Assembly (NCBI RefSeq): GCF_051857545.1
Contig: NZ_JBPZHB010000009.1
Span: 62,001 to 126,000 of the forward strand
DNA from: Larkinella sp051857545
GTDB taxonomy: Bacteria; Bacteroidota; Bacteroidia; Cytophagales; Spirosomataceae
Length of the DNA: 64,000 nt
Direction of reading: 5' to 3'
Below the pieces are notes generated by a model. The model was not told the DNA's origin and searched no databases. It saw nothing but the letters and a program-made list of their open reading frames with translations. This document shows, piece after piece, positions 35,192-44,042 of this stretch. Numbering within the stretch: position 1 is the stretch's first letter; every line of letters begins with the position of its first letter. Position numbers and translations under genes: made by a program.

Positions 35192-37213
35192 TTAGTCGAA
35201 TAGTAACCAATGAACCCCAAAGGAAAAAGACCGGTTGATGGTCCGAAAATACGGTGCGCTGTAATAAATCTGGTCGAACAGGCCCTGGTTGGCGTGGGCC
35301 AGTTTCAGAAAAAGCCGCACCCGGTTGATCCGCAAGTTGGCATACGGTTCGGCCATGATATAATCGCCCAGTTTGGTTTCGTTCTGCAAGTGATACTGCT
35401 GGGTGAGTGGCATATACTGGTCGGCAAAATACGCGGACTTGTAATGAAACTGAACTCCAGCCAGCACATACAATTTCTTGAATAACAAAAAGTTGTATTC
35501 AAACCGGGCATTCGCCAGCAAAGTCGGTATCCGCAGCACGTCATCGTTCGACACCAGCGTGTAGTAGCCCTGCCCTGCCATCGTAAATTTGCCCGCCCGG
35601 AACTGCCAGCCCAAACTGGTTTGTAAAATACTGAACGCATCCGAGAGCTGTTGCGGAACTGCTGCCGTGTCGAAATAAATATAATTTGTCAGCAGATAAT
35701 AATCCATTCCAGGGCTTAAAACCAGTTTTCCCAGCTTCAGATTCAATTGTCCATAGGCATGTTGCGTGCCCCGCAAATTGAACTGGGTTGCTAATCTTCC
35801 TTCATGGTCCCACTGGTAAATATTGCTTGTATACCGGTTTTGGATCAGCGTTGGTGAGGCAAAGACACTTTCGTAACCGGCTGTCAGCAAGCGGCTTTCC
35901 AGACGCCCCTGAAGCCGGAAGTCGCGGCCTAACAAATACTCCACTTCAGCCGTCACCCGCGTCAGGCTGTCCGGAAAATAGTAGCCCAGCCAACCGCCCA
36001 CAAACGTTTCGAGCCGACTGCTTTTATAGCTCGAATCCGGCACCAGCCGCCCGATGTTGAAGCGGTTCTCCAGGCTGTAATAACGGTTTCGGAGCCAGGC
36101 GCGGTAGTTGAAAGCCGATCCGCGCGCCGAAAACTGGCCTTTGATGCCAATCTGATTCTCGATCAGCCGAAACAGCGTGGTTTGCCGGGTTTCCAGATTG
36201 TCGAAATAATAGCGGGGGTAAAAAGGTTTTCGGGTCAGATTCGACGAGTCGGGTGGCAACAAATTGTCGGTTATGTCCGTGTCGGTAAACCGGTAACTTT
36301 GGGCGCGAAAATCAACGATGTTGTAAAGCTGAAAAGCCGTATCCAGAACGTACTGGTGATACAGATGGAGGTCGTTGCGGATTTCGCGGGAGTTGGCTGT
36401 CGACAAAACCGGTCTTAGCTCCAGGTCAGGATTGGCAATATTGGACGAACTGGAATCCGGTTCAATTACGCCACCCTGATCGAGCGAACGGTGGTTGAGG
36501 TTGTTGTAATGCGCCAGCAAGGTATATTTGCCGTTTTTGGACCGGTAATTGGAATGCACAACAAAATTCCAGTTTTCGGCCAGGCGCTGGGTACCGGACG
36601 AAACGGCGGTGGTTCCCCCAAACTGCACATCCGACGTCATCCGCTGGAGATTGAAACCGAGGTTCCAGCGTTCGCTGATGTTTTGTGTAAAGTCGAAATT
36701 GACGATGTTCTGCCCACGTCCGCCCAGCACGAGATACATGTTTGTGTAGGGCGATCGCGTGTCGAAATACCGGACGTTCTGGGTCTGATACCCGTATAAT
36801 CCGTAGGCGCTCAGACCGGTTTGGGAGCCAATGGCGGGTGTCTGGTAAAAAACCGGTCGCAGGGCCGTTCCCAGATTTCCCAAATCCGTATAGAGGTTGT
36901 TATACCGATTGACATAGTTGGTCTGTTGAATGCCTTCCAGCGTGGTATCGATGGGAATCAAGGCTTTCCGGTTGTTCAGAATGTCGCTTTCCAGGAAAAA
37001 GCGGGTTGTCTTGGGTCCATAAATGAGTTTGGTGGAGTCGTCGAGAATGGCCCCTCCCGCGCTGGCCCCCGCCCCTCCCGTTGTGGTCGGCTGGCCTCCG
37101 GTCCGGTTGCCGCCCTGCGGGAAGTTCGGAAGGCGGGTGGGCAACTGCGCCCAGGCCGGTGAGGTAAACCAAAACAGCAGGATACTTACACGCAGTAAAA
37201 CAAATCGGGTCAT
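35192..37213 (-). CDS. Putative outer-membrane porin
   Basis: A 673-residue outer-membrane beta-barrel of the Bacteroidota putative porin family. The signal peptide MTRFVLLRVSILLFWFTSPAWAQ is followed by a Gly/Ala-rich low-complexity linker (around 35-56) and many alternating amphipathic strands rich in Tyr, Asn and Arg. The protein ends SFSFGVHWLLFD, with a C-terminal aromatic residue two from the end as in many barrels. The substrate is unknown. Confidence 0.8.
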   Translation of the reverse strand: MTRFVLLRVSILLFWFTSPAWAQLPTRLPNFPQGGNRTGGQPTTTGGAGASAGGAILDDSTKLIYGPKTTRFFLESDILNNRKALIPIDTTLEGIQQTNYVNRYNNLYTDLGNLGTALRPVFYQTPAIGSQTGLSAYGLYGYQTQNVRYFDTRSPYTNMYLVLGGRGQNIVNFDFTQNISERWNLGFNLQRMTSDVQFGGTTAVSSGTQRLAENWNFVVHSNYRSKNGKYTLLAHYNNLNHRSLDQGGVIEPDSSSSNIANPDLELRPVLSTANSREIRNDLHLYHQYVLDTAFQLYNIVDFRAQSYRFTDTDITDNLLPPDSSNLTRKPFYPRYYFDNLETRQTTLFRLIENQIGIKGQFSARGSAFNYRAWLRNRYYSLENRFNIGRLVPDSSYKSSRLETFVGGWLGYYFPDSLTRVTAEVEYLLGRDFRLQGRLESRLLTAGYESVFASPTLIQNRYTSNIYQWDHEGRLATQFNLRGTQHAYGQLNLKLGKLVLSPGMDYYLLTNYIYFDTAAVPQQLSDAFSILQTSLGWQFRAGKFTMAGQGYYTLVSNDDVLRIPTLLANARFEYNFLLFKKLYVLAGVQFHYKSAYFADQYMPLTQQYHLQNETKLGDYIMAEPYANLRINRVRLFLKLAHANQGLFDQIYYSAPYFRTINRSFSFGVHWLLFD

Positions 37214-37303
37214 ATGGTCTGAACTGGGATTCCGTCAATTTATTGATTCGCGGTGATTACTTTTTGCGGTAATTAGCTTTTTTTAACAACTTATCGCGGC
37301 TGG

Positions 37304-38359
37304 TTAAACCCGTTGCGGCTGGCTTTTTTGAATCAATTCTCGGAATAACGCTTCGTCTTCCAGGAATTGTACGTCAATCGGCAGATACGCAAACCGCGAA
37401 GCATCGGCCCCGGTTTCGGCCAGCAACGGCGCCAGTTTGACAAAGTCCTTCTCTGTCGTCAGAACCGTTGCATCAACCGGCAATTCGTCCAGAATGCGTT
37501 TCAGGTCAGCCGCCGTATACCGGTAATGATCGGCAAACTGCCAATGACGCACCAGTGAAAAATGGCTTTTGACATACCTCTCCAATGATTCGGGCCGGGC
37601 AATGCCGGATACCAAAACTACGCTTTTCAGGCCCGTTCGGATTGATGGGTTCACAAAATTAATCGGATCACCGTACCGGAAGCCCGTAAAAAAAACCGGC
37701 ACATCGGCCCGGCCATACGCCCGGATTCGATCCTGAATCGCCTGCTGGTCGGTCCTGTTCAACCCGTCGGGACATTTGGTTACCAGAACCGCATCCGCCC
37801 GCCGGGCACCGTGTCGCCGTTCGCGCAGGCGTCCGCCCGGAAACGGCTGGTCGTCGTAAAACGGCCGGTTGTAATCCGTCAGCAACAGGTTCAAATGTGC
37901 CTCAACAGGTCGATGCTGAAAGGCATCATCCAGTACAATCACCTGTAAATCAGGATTTATTTTCAATAATTTCGGAATTGCTTCGGCGCGTTTTTCACCT
38001 ACACTAATCAGAACCGGAGGTTGCTCGGCCCGTTGGTTGTGTCCGTGTTTCCGATACAGCAACAGGGGTTCGTCGCCGATGGTATCGGCGGTGTCAGCAT
38101 CTGTTGCCAGACGAAAGCCTTTAGTTCGGCGGCCATAGCCCCGGCTCAGTGTGGCCAGCGGCCCGAACGATTTCAACAAACGAACCAAATAGTCGACGTG
38201 TGGCGTTTTGCCAGTTCCTCCCACTGTTATGTTTCCTACACTAATGGTATAGATGGACGGCCTTAACACTGAGATAATACGCCTGTCATACAGCGCATTA
38301 CGGATGTCAGTAATAGCGCCGTAAAGCCAGTTAAGGGGATTCAGCAATCGGTTAAACAC
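37304..38359 (-). CDS. lpxK: Tetraacyldisaccharide 4'-kinase
   Basis: Phosphorylates the lipid A precursor at the 4' position at the inner face of the membrane. It has 351 residues. The N-terminal amphipathic/hydrophobic segment precedes the P-loop GNITVGGTGKT (43-52) in SVGNITVGGTGKTPHVDYL. Also present are LSRGYGRR, GDEPLLLYRK and VLDDAFQHR, all lpxK landmarks. It is divergent from menC and at the head of the minus-strand run down to the AddB-like gene. Confidence 0.93.
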   Translation of the reverse strand: MFNRLLNPLNWLYGAITDIRNALYDRRIISVLRPSIYTISVGNITVGGTGKTPHVDYLVRLLKSFGPLATLSRGYGRRTKGFRLATDADTADTIGDEPLLLYRKHGHNQRAEQPPVLISVGEKRAEAIPKLLKINPDLQVIVLDDAFQHRPVEAHLNLLLTDYNRPFYDDQPFPGGRLRERRHGARRADAVLVTKCPDGLNRTDQQAIQDRIRAYGRADVPVFFTGFRYGDPINFVNPSIRTGLKSVVLVSGIARPESLERYVKSHFSLVRHWQFADHYRYTAADLKRILDELPVDATVLTTEKDFVKLAPLLAETGADASRFAYLPIDVQFLEDEALFRELIQKSQPQRV

Positions 38360-38450
38360 TAAGTTTTACGTAATAATTTATTAACAAGCCTATTCAGTAA
38401 CACCCAAAATTACTACTTTTAATGATGAATGCCGTTCCTTATCTGTCACT

Positions 38451-39560
38451 ATGAGTCTCAAGGCCGACTTCCTGAAATACACATTGCATTTTACGTTCGA
38501 GGCCGGAACGTCACGAGGCACGCTAACGCAAAAAGACAGCTATTTTGTCCGCATTCGCGACGATGAAGAACCGTCTGTGGTCGGTTGGGGCGAGTGCGCT
38601 CCACTCCGTGGACTGAGCATTGACGACCGCCCTGATTTTGTCGATCAATTGCGTCATACCTGCGAGCTTTTCAACCAGTTGGACCTTCAGCTTTTTCACT
38701 GGAATGTCCCGATTGTGTTGCAACTCATCAGCGACCGGCTTCCGTCGATCCAGTTTGGCTTTGAAACCGCCATGCACGATTACCTCAACGGCGGACAGCG
38801 GACAGTTTTCGACTCCGAATTTGCCAAAGGCGCCAGAACCCTGCCCATTAACGGCCTGGTGTGGATGGGAAAACCGGAATTCATGCGCCGGCAGATTGAA
38901 GAAAAACTTGAAGCGGGCTACACGACCATCAAATTAAAGATCGGTGCCATCGATTTTCGGCAGGAATGTGACCTGCTCGAGTCCATTCGCTCCCGCTTTA
39001 GTGCCGACCAGATTACGCTGCGGGTGGATGCCAACGGCGCTTTTAGTCCCGACGATGTGGTGGACAAACTCAACCAGTTGGCCGTGTACGATATTCATTC
39101 CATTGAGCAACCCATCCGGCCAGGGCAACCGGATCTGATGGCCGAACTCTGCCGCCAGTCGCCCATCCCGATTGCGCTCGATGAGGAATTGATCGGCCAC
39201 ATGGAATACGTGGAAAAAATGCGGTTGCTGAAAAAGATCCAGCCGCACTATATTATCCTGAAACCCACGCTCCTGGGCGGTTTTATTCACTGCACCCAAT
39301 GGATTGAAATTGCCAACCGGCTCGGCATTGGCTGGTGGATCACCTCCGCCCTCGAATCGAACATCGGGCTGAATGCCATTGCGCAATACACCGCCCAGTT
39401 CAAAAATCCCATTCCACAGGGTCTCGGAACCGGGCAGCTCTACCACAACAACATCGAGAGTCCGCTGGCGATTGAAAACGGTTTTTTGAAAACCGATCTC
39501 ACCAAAGGCTGGAATCTGGAGATTCTAGAAACCGGTCGGGGGGTGCGCATCGAAAGGTAA
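38451..39560 (+). CDS. menC: o-Succinylbenzoate synthase (enolase superfamily)
   Basis: Dehydrates SHCHC to o-succinylbenzoate in menaquinone synthesis. It has 369 residues, capping domain then barrel. The catalytic K161-x-K163 (TIKLKIG) and K271 (ILKPTLLGG) and the metal ligands D193, E219 and D244 are all in place. The same residues serve dipeptide epimerases, but the overall motif set (SIEQPI, ALDEELIG, WWITSALESNIG) favours MenC. No other men genes are in the window. Confidence 0.87.
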   Translation: MSLKADFLKYTLHFTFEAGTSRGTLTQKDSYFVRIRDDEEPSVVGWGECAPLRGLSIDDRPDFVDQLRHTCELFNQLDLQLFHWNVPIVLQLISDRLPSIQFGFETAMHDYLNGGQRTVFDSEFAKGARTLPINGLVWMGKPEFMRRQIEEKLEAGYTTIKLKIGAIDFRQECDLLESIRSRFSADQITLRVDANGAFSPDDVVDKLNQLAVYDIHSIEQPIRPGQPDLMAELCRQSPIPIALDEELIGHMEYVEKMRLLKKIQPHYIILKPTLLGGFIHCTQWIEIANRLGIGWWITSALESNIGLNAIAQYTAQFKNPIPQGLGTGQLYHNNIESPLAIENGFLKTDLTKGWNLEILETGRGVRIER

Positions 39561-39583
39561 TGCCGGTTTCTGCCGCGCCTTTT

Positions 39584-40483
39584 CTACACCCAGTCAATTC
39601 CTTTTTTTAGCAAACCCAGCGTTTCGGCTTCCCGGCTTCCGGGTTCAGGCCGGTAGTCGTATAACCAGTTGGCCTGCGGGGGCATGCTCATCAGGATCGA
39701 CTCCGTGCGGCCGTTGGTTTCCAGCCCGAATTTCGTGCCCCGATCCCAAACCAGATTGAACTCCACATACCGCCCCCGGCGCAGCATCTGCCATTTTTTC
39801 TCGTTTTCGCCAAACGGCAACGCCCGGTTTTTCTGCATAAAATGGGTGTAGATCGGCGCAAAGGAATTGCCGACCTCCTGCACAAAGTCAAACAAAGCCG
39901 CCTTGTGATCGTCGTCGGCCGGGCGCAGGTAATCGAAGAAAACACCGCCAATGCCGCGGGTTTCGGCCCGGTGGCGGATGAAAAAATACTCGTCAGCCCA
40001 GCTTTTGTACTGGGCATAATAGTCGGGACCGTGCCGGTCGCAGGCGGTTTTCAGGTACTGATGAAACCAGCGGGCATCGTCGGCGTCGACGTAATGGGGT
40101 GTCAGGTCGATGCCGCCCCCAAACCAGCACGCGCCCGTACTGAGTTCAAAATACCGCACATTCATGTGAATAATCGGCACCATTGGACTGTGTGGATGGA
40201 TGACGATGGAAACGCCGGTGGCGTAAAAATCAGCCGGTTCGGTCGTTTTCATCTGTTTCAGCACCGCGTCGGATGCCGGGCCGTGGACGGCAGAGAACAG
40301 AACTCCTCCTTTTTCAATTACATCGCCGTTCTGGATGATCCGGGTACGGCCACCGCCCCCTTCGGCGCGTTTCCAGAGGTCTTCGTGAAACCGGCCGGAG
40401 CCGTCGGCGGTTTCCAGTGCCTGGCAAATCCGGTCCTGTAAGCCCGTAAAAAAATCAGTGATGCTTTGTTTATCGACAGCCAT
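39584..40483 (-). CDS. hemF: Oxygen-dependent coproporphyrinogen III oxidase
   Basis: Converts coproporphyrinogen III to protoporphyrinogen IX with oxygen in haem synthesis. About 299 residues. Signatures: VSIVIHPHSPMVPIIHMNVRYFE, CWFGGGIDLTPHYV, IGGVFFDYL and RGRYVEFNLVWDRGTKFGL. An in-frame ATG at 40513 would overlap the promoter -7 box TATCTTTG at 40511-40518, so I place the start at 40483 (MAVDKQSITDFF), giving a leader of about 22 nt. The gene is convergent with menC. Confidence 0.93.
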   Translation of the reverse strand: MAVDKQSITDFFTGLQDRICQALETADGSGRFHEDLWKRAEGGGGRTRIIQNGDVIEKGGVLFSAVHGPASDAVLKQMKTTEPADFYATGVSIVIHPHSPMVPIIHMNVRYFELSTGACWFGGGIDLTPHYVDADDARWFHQYLKTACDRHGPDYYAQYKSWADEYFFIRHRAETRGIGGVFFDYLRPADDDHKAALFDFVQEVGNSFAPIYTHFMQKNRALPFGENEKKWQMLRRGRYVEFNLVWDRGTKFGLETNGRTESILMSMPPQANWLYDYRPEPGSREAETLGLLKKGIDWV

Positions 40484-40510
40484 TCGGGAATGATGCGGTT
40501 TTTTCGCCCG

Positions 40511-40518
40511 CAAAGATA
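40511..40518 (-). promoter_or_regulatory. -7 box of the hemF promoter
   Basis: TATCTTTG on the minus strand matches TAnnTTTG exactly. No clear TTG lies at the -33 position. It decides the hemF start, because the longer reading frame would begin inside the box. Confidence 0.55.
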
Positions 40519-40619
40519 CACGGACCCGCGGATTTTAGTCCGGGCGATTTTCATTCCGCCTATGGTCTTACGACATTGAAGAGGTATCTAAAAGCTCTCG
40601 GGCTAGACAACCGGATCAA

Positions 40620-41246
40620 TTATTCACTGATTTTCAGCGAAAACCGCACGGGACGGGGTTTATCGACCATCAACAGCAAGCCTTGTCCGGTTAACTGGTG
40701 GAGCAGTTTGCTGGCCCGGTATTCGGAAATATTGACCAGTTGCGCGTATTGCTTGGCCGTAATGAAGTCGGTTTTCCGGAGTACCTGGATCAGATTGCGG
40801 ACGTTGGACGATTGCAGCAACGGGCCGTCGGGCGTCACGAGATTGGTCAGAATCAGCTTATTGGTCGGCACGGATTTGTCTTTCGCCCGGACATAAATGG
40901 TTTTTTTTCCTTTTTCATCGATGGCATAATGCGGTTTTTCATCACTTTCCGCCACTTCGATCAGAATCACCTGCCGGCCCAGTTCGTTGATAACTTCGTA
41001 ACTGACCGAAATGGCAGGGTCGATCAGCAGATCGGTGGCTTTCTCGATTTTCTGCATTTCGTATAATTCCGACTCGATACCTGACACCCGCCCATCGTCC
41101 GACACGCCGATGAGCAGCAGCCCCCCCGATGTATTGGAGAAAGCAGTCAGCGTTCGGGCAATGCGGTAGGCCGTATGAATGGTCGATTTAAATTCGAGCC
41201 GGGTGCCTTCCCCCCGGGCAATCAATTCGGTCAGATTATAGCGCAT
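40620..41246 (-). CDS. AlbA_2 (Schlafen-type) domain protein with winged-helix C-terminus
   Basis: A 208-residue protein. Residues 8-125 are the AlbA_2 domain: EGTRLEFKSTIHTAYRIARTLTAFSNTSGGLLLIGVSDDG, a nucleic-acid-binding fold with a possible nuclease-like or ATP-binding use. The C-terminal 70 residues (NLIQVLRKTDFITAKQYAQLVNISEYRASKLLHQLTGQGLL) form a winged helix. It looks like a stand-alone DNA-binding regulator. Upstream lies 300 bp with two terminator-like hairpins and no gene. Confidence 0.8.
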   Translation of the reverse strand: MRYNLTELIARGEGTRLEFKSTIHTAYRIARTLTAFSNTSGGLLLIGVSDDGRVSGIESELYEMQKIEKATDLLIDPAISVSYEVINELGRQVILIEVAESDEKPHYAIDEKGKKTIYVRAKDKSVPTNKLILTNLVTPDGPLLQSSNVRNLIQVLRKTDFITAKQYAQLVNISEYRASKLLHQLTGQGLLLMVDKPRPVRFSLKISE

Positions 41247-41306
41247 ACTGTCTTAAACCACGTTATTGAAGTGTTTTGTTCACAAAAAAAATAATTTGGA
41301 ATAATG

Positions 41307-41352
41307 AAAAAAGGGGCGTCACCGGTCGTGTTTATCAGTCCTTTAGGCCCCT
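41307..41352 (-). terminator. Weak terminator-like hairpin upstream of the AlbA_2 gene
   Basis: On the minus strand AGGGGC (from 41352) pairs with GCCCCT (to 41312) across a loop of about 29 nt, followed by TTTTTTC. It precedes the AlbA_2 gene by some 65 bp on the same strand. Long loop, so low confidence. Confidence 0.3.
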
Positions 41353-41413
41353 AGTTACTTAAAATTGCCATTCCGACCTTGCTTTGCATAGTCCTTTTTA
41401 AAATTTATCCGTA

Positions 41414-41495
41414 TATCTTTGATTGAGTTCATCTCATATTGCGATAGATAATCCTGACAAAGCCCGGTTGCAGTTGCAGCCGGGCTTTGTAGTTT
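41414..41495 (+). ncRNA. Candidate short RNA or attenuator before the lipoprotein gene
   Basis: TATCTTTG (41414-41421) is a consensus -7 box, and 38 bp later AAAGCCCGG (41459-41467) pairs perfectly with CCGGGCTTT (41480-41488), followed by GTAGTTTT. The transcript would be about 65 nt. The loop is a tandem TTGCAG. It ends about 55 bp before the lipoprotein gene at 41548, so it could be an attenuating leader. No good -33 box was found. Confidence 0.4.
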
Positions 41496-41547
41496 TGGGG
41501 CAAAAATAAGCCGGTCCAATAAACCGTATCCTCCGAAACCAGATTCT

Positions 41548-41955
41548 ATGAAACCGCTGCTTTGTCTGTTATTTCTTACCGCTTTCGCCTGCCAATCGAA
41601 AAAAAGCCCGGATCTCGACCACGCGGATGCCTACCGCGACTTGTTGATCGATCGGGTGGTCTGGAACAAAAGCGATGTAGCACATTCGCCGGGAAGCCCC
41701 ACAAATGTGCACGGATTTACGCTGACCAACACTTCGGAATTATACGCCTACCATCAGATTGAAGTCCGGTTTGACTATTTTGACAGCACGTACCACAAAA
41801 TCGGCTCGTCAAACAGAGTTCTTCCGCAAGCCATCGGACCACGGGCCGCGCTACCGGTTCGCGACATTCAGGACGGGCCGGTGATACCAGCCGCCCGATC
41901 GGCGACCGTCACGGTGGTCAAAGCGGAGTCAGACCGGGCGGTTTCACCAGAATAA
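41548..41955 (+). CDS. Small lipoprotein of unknown function
   Basis: A 135-residue protein with signal peptide MKPLLCLLFLTAFAC, a lipobox cysteine at 15, then QSKKSP. The remainder has a beta-sandwich look with the segments VVWNKSDVAHS, VHGFTLTNTSELYAYHQIEVRFDYFDSTYHKIGS and AARSATVTVVKAES. This resembles small FxLYD-like secreted domains, but I do not recognise a family. A hairpin at 41954-41986 follows. Confidence 0.7.
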   Translation: MKPLLCLLFLTAFACQSKKSPDLDHADAYRDLLIDRVVWNKSDVAHSPGSPTNVHGFTLTNTSELYAYHQIEVRFDYFDSTYHKIGSSNRVLPQAIGPRAALPVRDIQDGPVIPAARSATVTVVKAESDRAVSPE

Positions 41956-41986
41956 ATCCGTTGCGTACCTGCCGAAATGCGGATTT
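41954..41986 (+). terminator. Hairpin at the end of the lipoprotein gene
   Basis: AAATCCG (41954-41960) pairs with CGGATTT (41980-41986) across a 19-nt loop. The T tract is poor. Possible terminator. Confidence 0.35.
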
Positions 41987-42100
41987 AATATGTCTTATGT
42001 ACATATTGTTACTACTTGACTATCTGCCTATTACAAAAAAAAGCAAAAAAAACTTTCCAAAAAAAGGTGATAAAAGCACTTTATTCCCCTCTTATAGATG

Positions 42101-42182
42101 AAGCAGTACACCTGTACTGCTTGTAATTAATAGAGATTGGTAAGTGGAACATCCCGGCCTTTTTGGCCGGGATTTGTTTTTG
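42101..42182 (+). ncRNA. Candidate small RNA: perfect hairpin plus strong terminator
   Basis: AAGCAGTAC and GTACTGCTT (42101-42122) form a perfect 9-bp stem. Then ATCCCGGCC (42151-42159) and GGCCGGGAT (42165-42173) form a strong terminator followed by TTGTTTTTG. No protein gene ends nearby: the lipoprotein stops at 41955 and the next ORF starts at 42346. No clear promoter was found, so extent and existence are uncertain. The remaining parts of 41987-42345 show poly-A-rich sequence and no ORF. Confidence 0.4.
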
Positions 42183-42345
42183 AAGCCCCTTTCTGCTGTC
42201 GATGAACGCCGACAATCTCTCCAAATCGACATCAATCAGATGGACCATCGGTATTTAAATTCTCCATTTATTTGTGACTTATCCCGCAAACCGATAGCTT
42301 TATTTAGTATTTAAACGGACCCATTACGTAGCCAAAAGCAGAAGA

Positions 42346-42852
42346 ATGGTACTGATCATACATGGGATTCGGGCGGGGATTGAATGGAAGAATTTAATTT
42401 GCTTCCCCAATGATTACGAAGCGGCTTTTGACCTTTTATCTAATTTTGTAGCGGGTGGCCTCACGCTCCTGGAAGCCTCGGTGAGTGATGGTGGTCCCTT
42501 GTCGAAACTTCCGGTAGATGGATTCGACGGGCAAATAATCAGTCCACACCTGCAAAATCTTCAGAAGGAGTGGGAAATAGTGCTGGCTGATTGGCCTCCA
42601 TTCACCAAAAAACCAGCTAACACCCCCTTACAGGAGTGGGACCGACGGCTCATTCACTATTACGAAAAGCAGATTGAACGCGTTTGCCGGAATCTGGTTT
42701 GCAACCGGAATGCTCAGAATAAAGCCCTGCAAGGAAAATACGCCGGCGCCGGGCTAAACCACTACGAACACATGCATGAAAAATACCTGCAATTATTGAC
42801 CAGGTTCGAGGCTTCGCATCAAAAAGCCGTTAGCCATCTCGCAGCATTCTGA
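42346..42852 (+). CDS. Hypothetical protein, 168 aa
   Basis: No family recognised. It has no signal peptide or membrane segment. The first 60 residues are mixed alpha/beta (VLIIHGIRAGIEWKN and NDYEAAFDLLSNF); residues 100-165 are predicted helical and rich in aromatic and charged residues (EWDRRLIHYYEKQIERVCRNL, HEKYLQLLTRF). The coding frame is convincing by codon use but the neighbours give no clue. It is convergent with a small gene at 42868. Confidence 0.6.
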   Translation: MVLIIHGIRAGIEWKNLICFPNDYEAAFDLLSNFVAGGLTLLEASVSDGGPLSKLPVDGFDGQIISPHLQNLQKEWEIVLADWPPFTKKPANTPLQEWDRRLIHYYEKQIERVCRNLVCNRNAQNKALQGKYAGAGLNHYEHMHEKYLQLLTRFEASHQKAVSHLAAF

Positions 42853-42867
42853 CGCGATTCTGTCCGC

Positions 42868-43089
42868 TCACGCAATAAGATGGCAGTAGAAACCCGAAAC
42901 GCGCACCTCCTGCCCATTGTCCAGCGCCCTCAGGTAGCAGGTGTGAATGCCGGTTTCATTGTCATAAAGCGGATAAGCCGTTACAATGAATTTCCGTTTT
43001 GGTGAAAACAACTGCGATACCGGCAGGTTGACAACAGCCCCCAGACGGGGCAATTTGGCGTGGTTGAAGTTGGTTTTGGCGGTTAACAT
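42868..43089 (-). CDS. Small hypothetical protein, 73 aa
   Basis: Beta-rich small protein of 73 residues: KFIVTAYPLYDNETGIHTCYLRALDNGQEVRVSGFYCHLIA. No signal peptide or motif is recognised. It lies 15 bp from the convergent hypothetical gene. The segment 43090-43208 before the next gene has only promoter-like AT-rich sequence. Confidence 0.5.
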   Translation of the reverse strand: MLTAKTNFNHAKLPRLGAVVNLPVSQLFSPKRKFIVTAYPLYDNETGIHTCYLRALDNGQEVRVSGFYCHLIA

Positions 43090-43208
43090 GGCTTTTCGAC
43101 ATTCGTTTGGTTCCAGCTCCGGCGCTTTCGCTCCGGCTCATTTATTTATCACCAAACGGTGGCTTTCGTTATCAATCCGCGCGTATTTTTTGATAACTTT
43201 ACAAGTCT

Positions 43209-43991
43209 ATGCCATTGTTTATCTCCTCCCTCAATTCGGGCAGCAACGGAAACTGTTATTATGTGGGCAACGAGCAGGAAGCCGTTCTGATCGATGTCGG
43301 TCTTTCCTGCCGCCAGATCGAAACCCGGTTTCAGCGGCTGGGGTTGTCACTCCGGACAGTAAAAGCCATTTTCATTTCCCACGAACATTCGGATCACATC
43401 AGCGGTCTTTCCCAACTGGCGCGGAAGTATAAACTACCGGTATACATTACCCCCAAAACCCTGAACAACAGCCGCCTGTCATTAGAGGGTGTTCCCGTCA
43501 ACCCGTTATACGGCAACGAACCGGTGCAGATTGGAGACCTCCGCATCACGGCTTTTCCAAAACACCACGATGCCGCCGATCCCCACAGCTTTACGGTCGA
43601 TTTTCAGGACACGAAGGTTGGGATCTTTACGGACATCGGCACGCCCTGCGAACACCTCATTCACCACTTCAGCCAGTGTCACGCAGCTTTTCTGGAAGCC
43701 AACTACGACGAAGACATGCTGGACCGGGGGCGGTATCCGTATTTCCTGAAACAGCGAATCCGGGGTGGCAAAGGCCATTTGTCCAACCAGCAGGCCCTGG
43801 CCCTGTTCAGACAGCACAAACCGGCTTTCATGAGCCACGTCCTGCTATCGCACCTCTCGAAAGACAACAACTGCCCGGATCTGGCCCGCGATCTGTTTCT
43901 GCCCCACCTCGACCGTACGGAGCTTGTTGTGGCCTCCCGCTTTGGCGAAACTCCAATTTTTCGGATTGATGGGGCCCTGGCGTTGGTTTGA
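43209..43991 (+). CDS. MBL-fold metallo-hydrolase, YycJ/WalJ-like
   Basis: A 260-residue metallo-beta-lactamase fold protein with the motif HEHSDH (58-63) that binds two metals. N-terminus SLNSGSNGNCYYVGNEQEAVLIDVGLSCRQIETRF is typical of the YycJ/WalJ branch. These are proposed to be exonucleases in DNA repair. Further ligands lie in KHHDAAD, FTDIGTPCEHL and LLSHLSKDNN. It is followed 51 bp later by a DUF2911 gene. Confidence 0.88.
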   Translation: MPLFISSLNSGSNGNCYYVGNEQEAVLIDVGLSCRQIETRFQRLGLSLRTVKAIFISHEHSDHISGLSQLARKYKLPVYITPKTLNNSRLSLEGVPVNPLYGNEPVQIGDLRITAFPKHHDAADPHSFTVDFQDTKVGIFTDIGTPCEHLIHHFSQCHAAFLEANYDEDMLDRGRYPYFLKQRIRGGKGHLSNQQALALFRQHKPAFMSHVLLSHLSKDNNCPDLARDLFLPHLDRTELVVASRFGETPIFRIDGALALV

Positions 43992-44042
43992 CGAAGGATT
44001 GCTCGTAGTTTTAGCCTTCTCCTTTTTACTTCCCAACTAATA

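Noticed and set aside
41281..41360. Known riboswitch in the region before the AlbA_2 gene
   Set aside because: No conserved core of TPP, SAM, cobalamin or preQ1 elements could be recognised by eye; only a hairpin with T residues remains.
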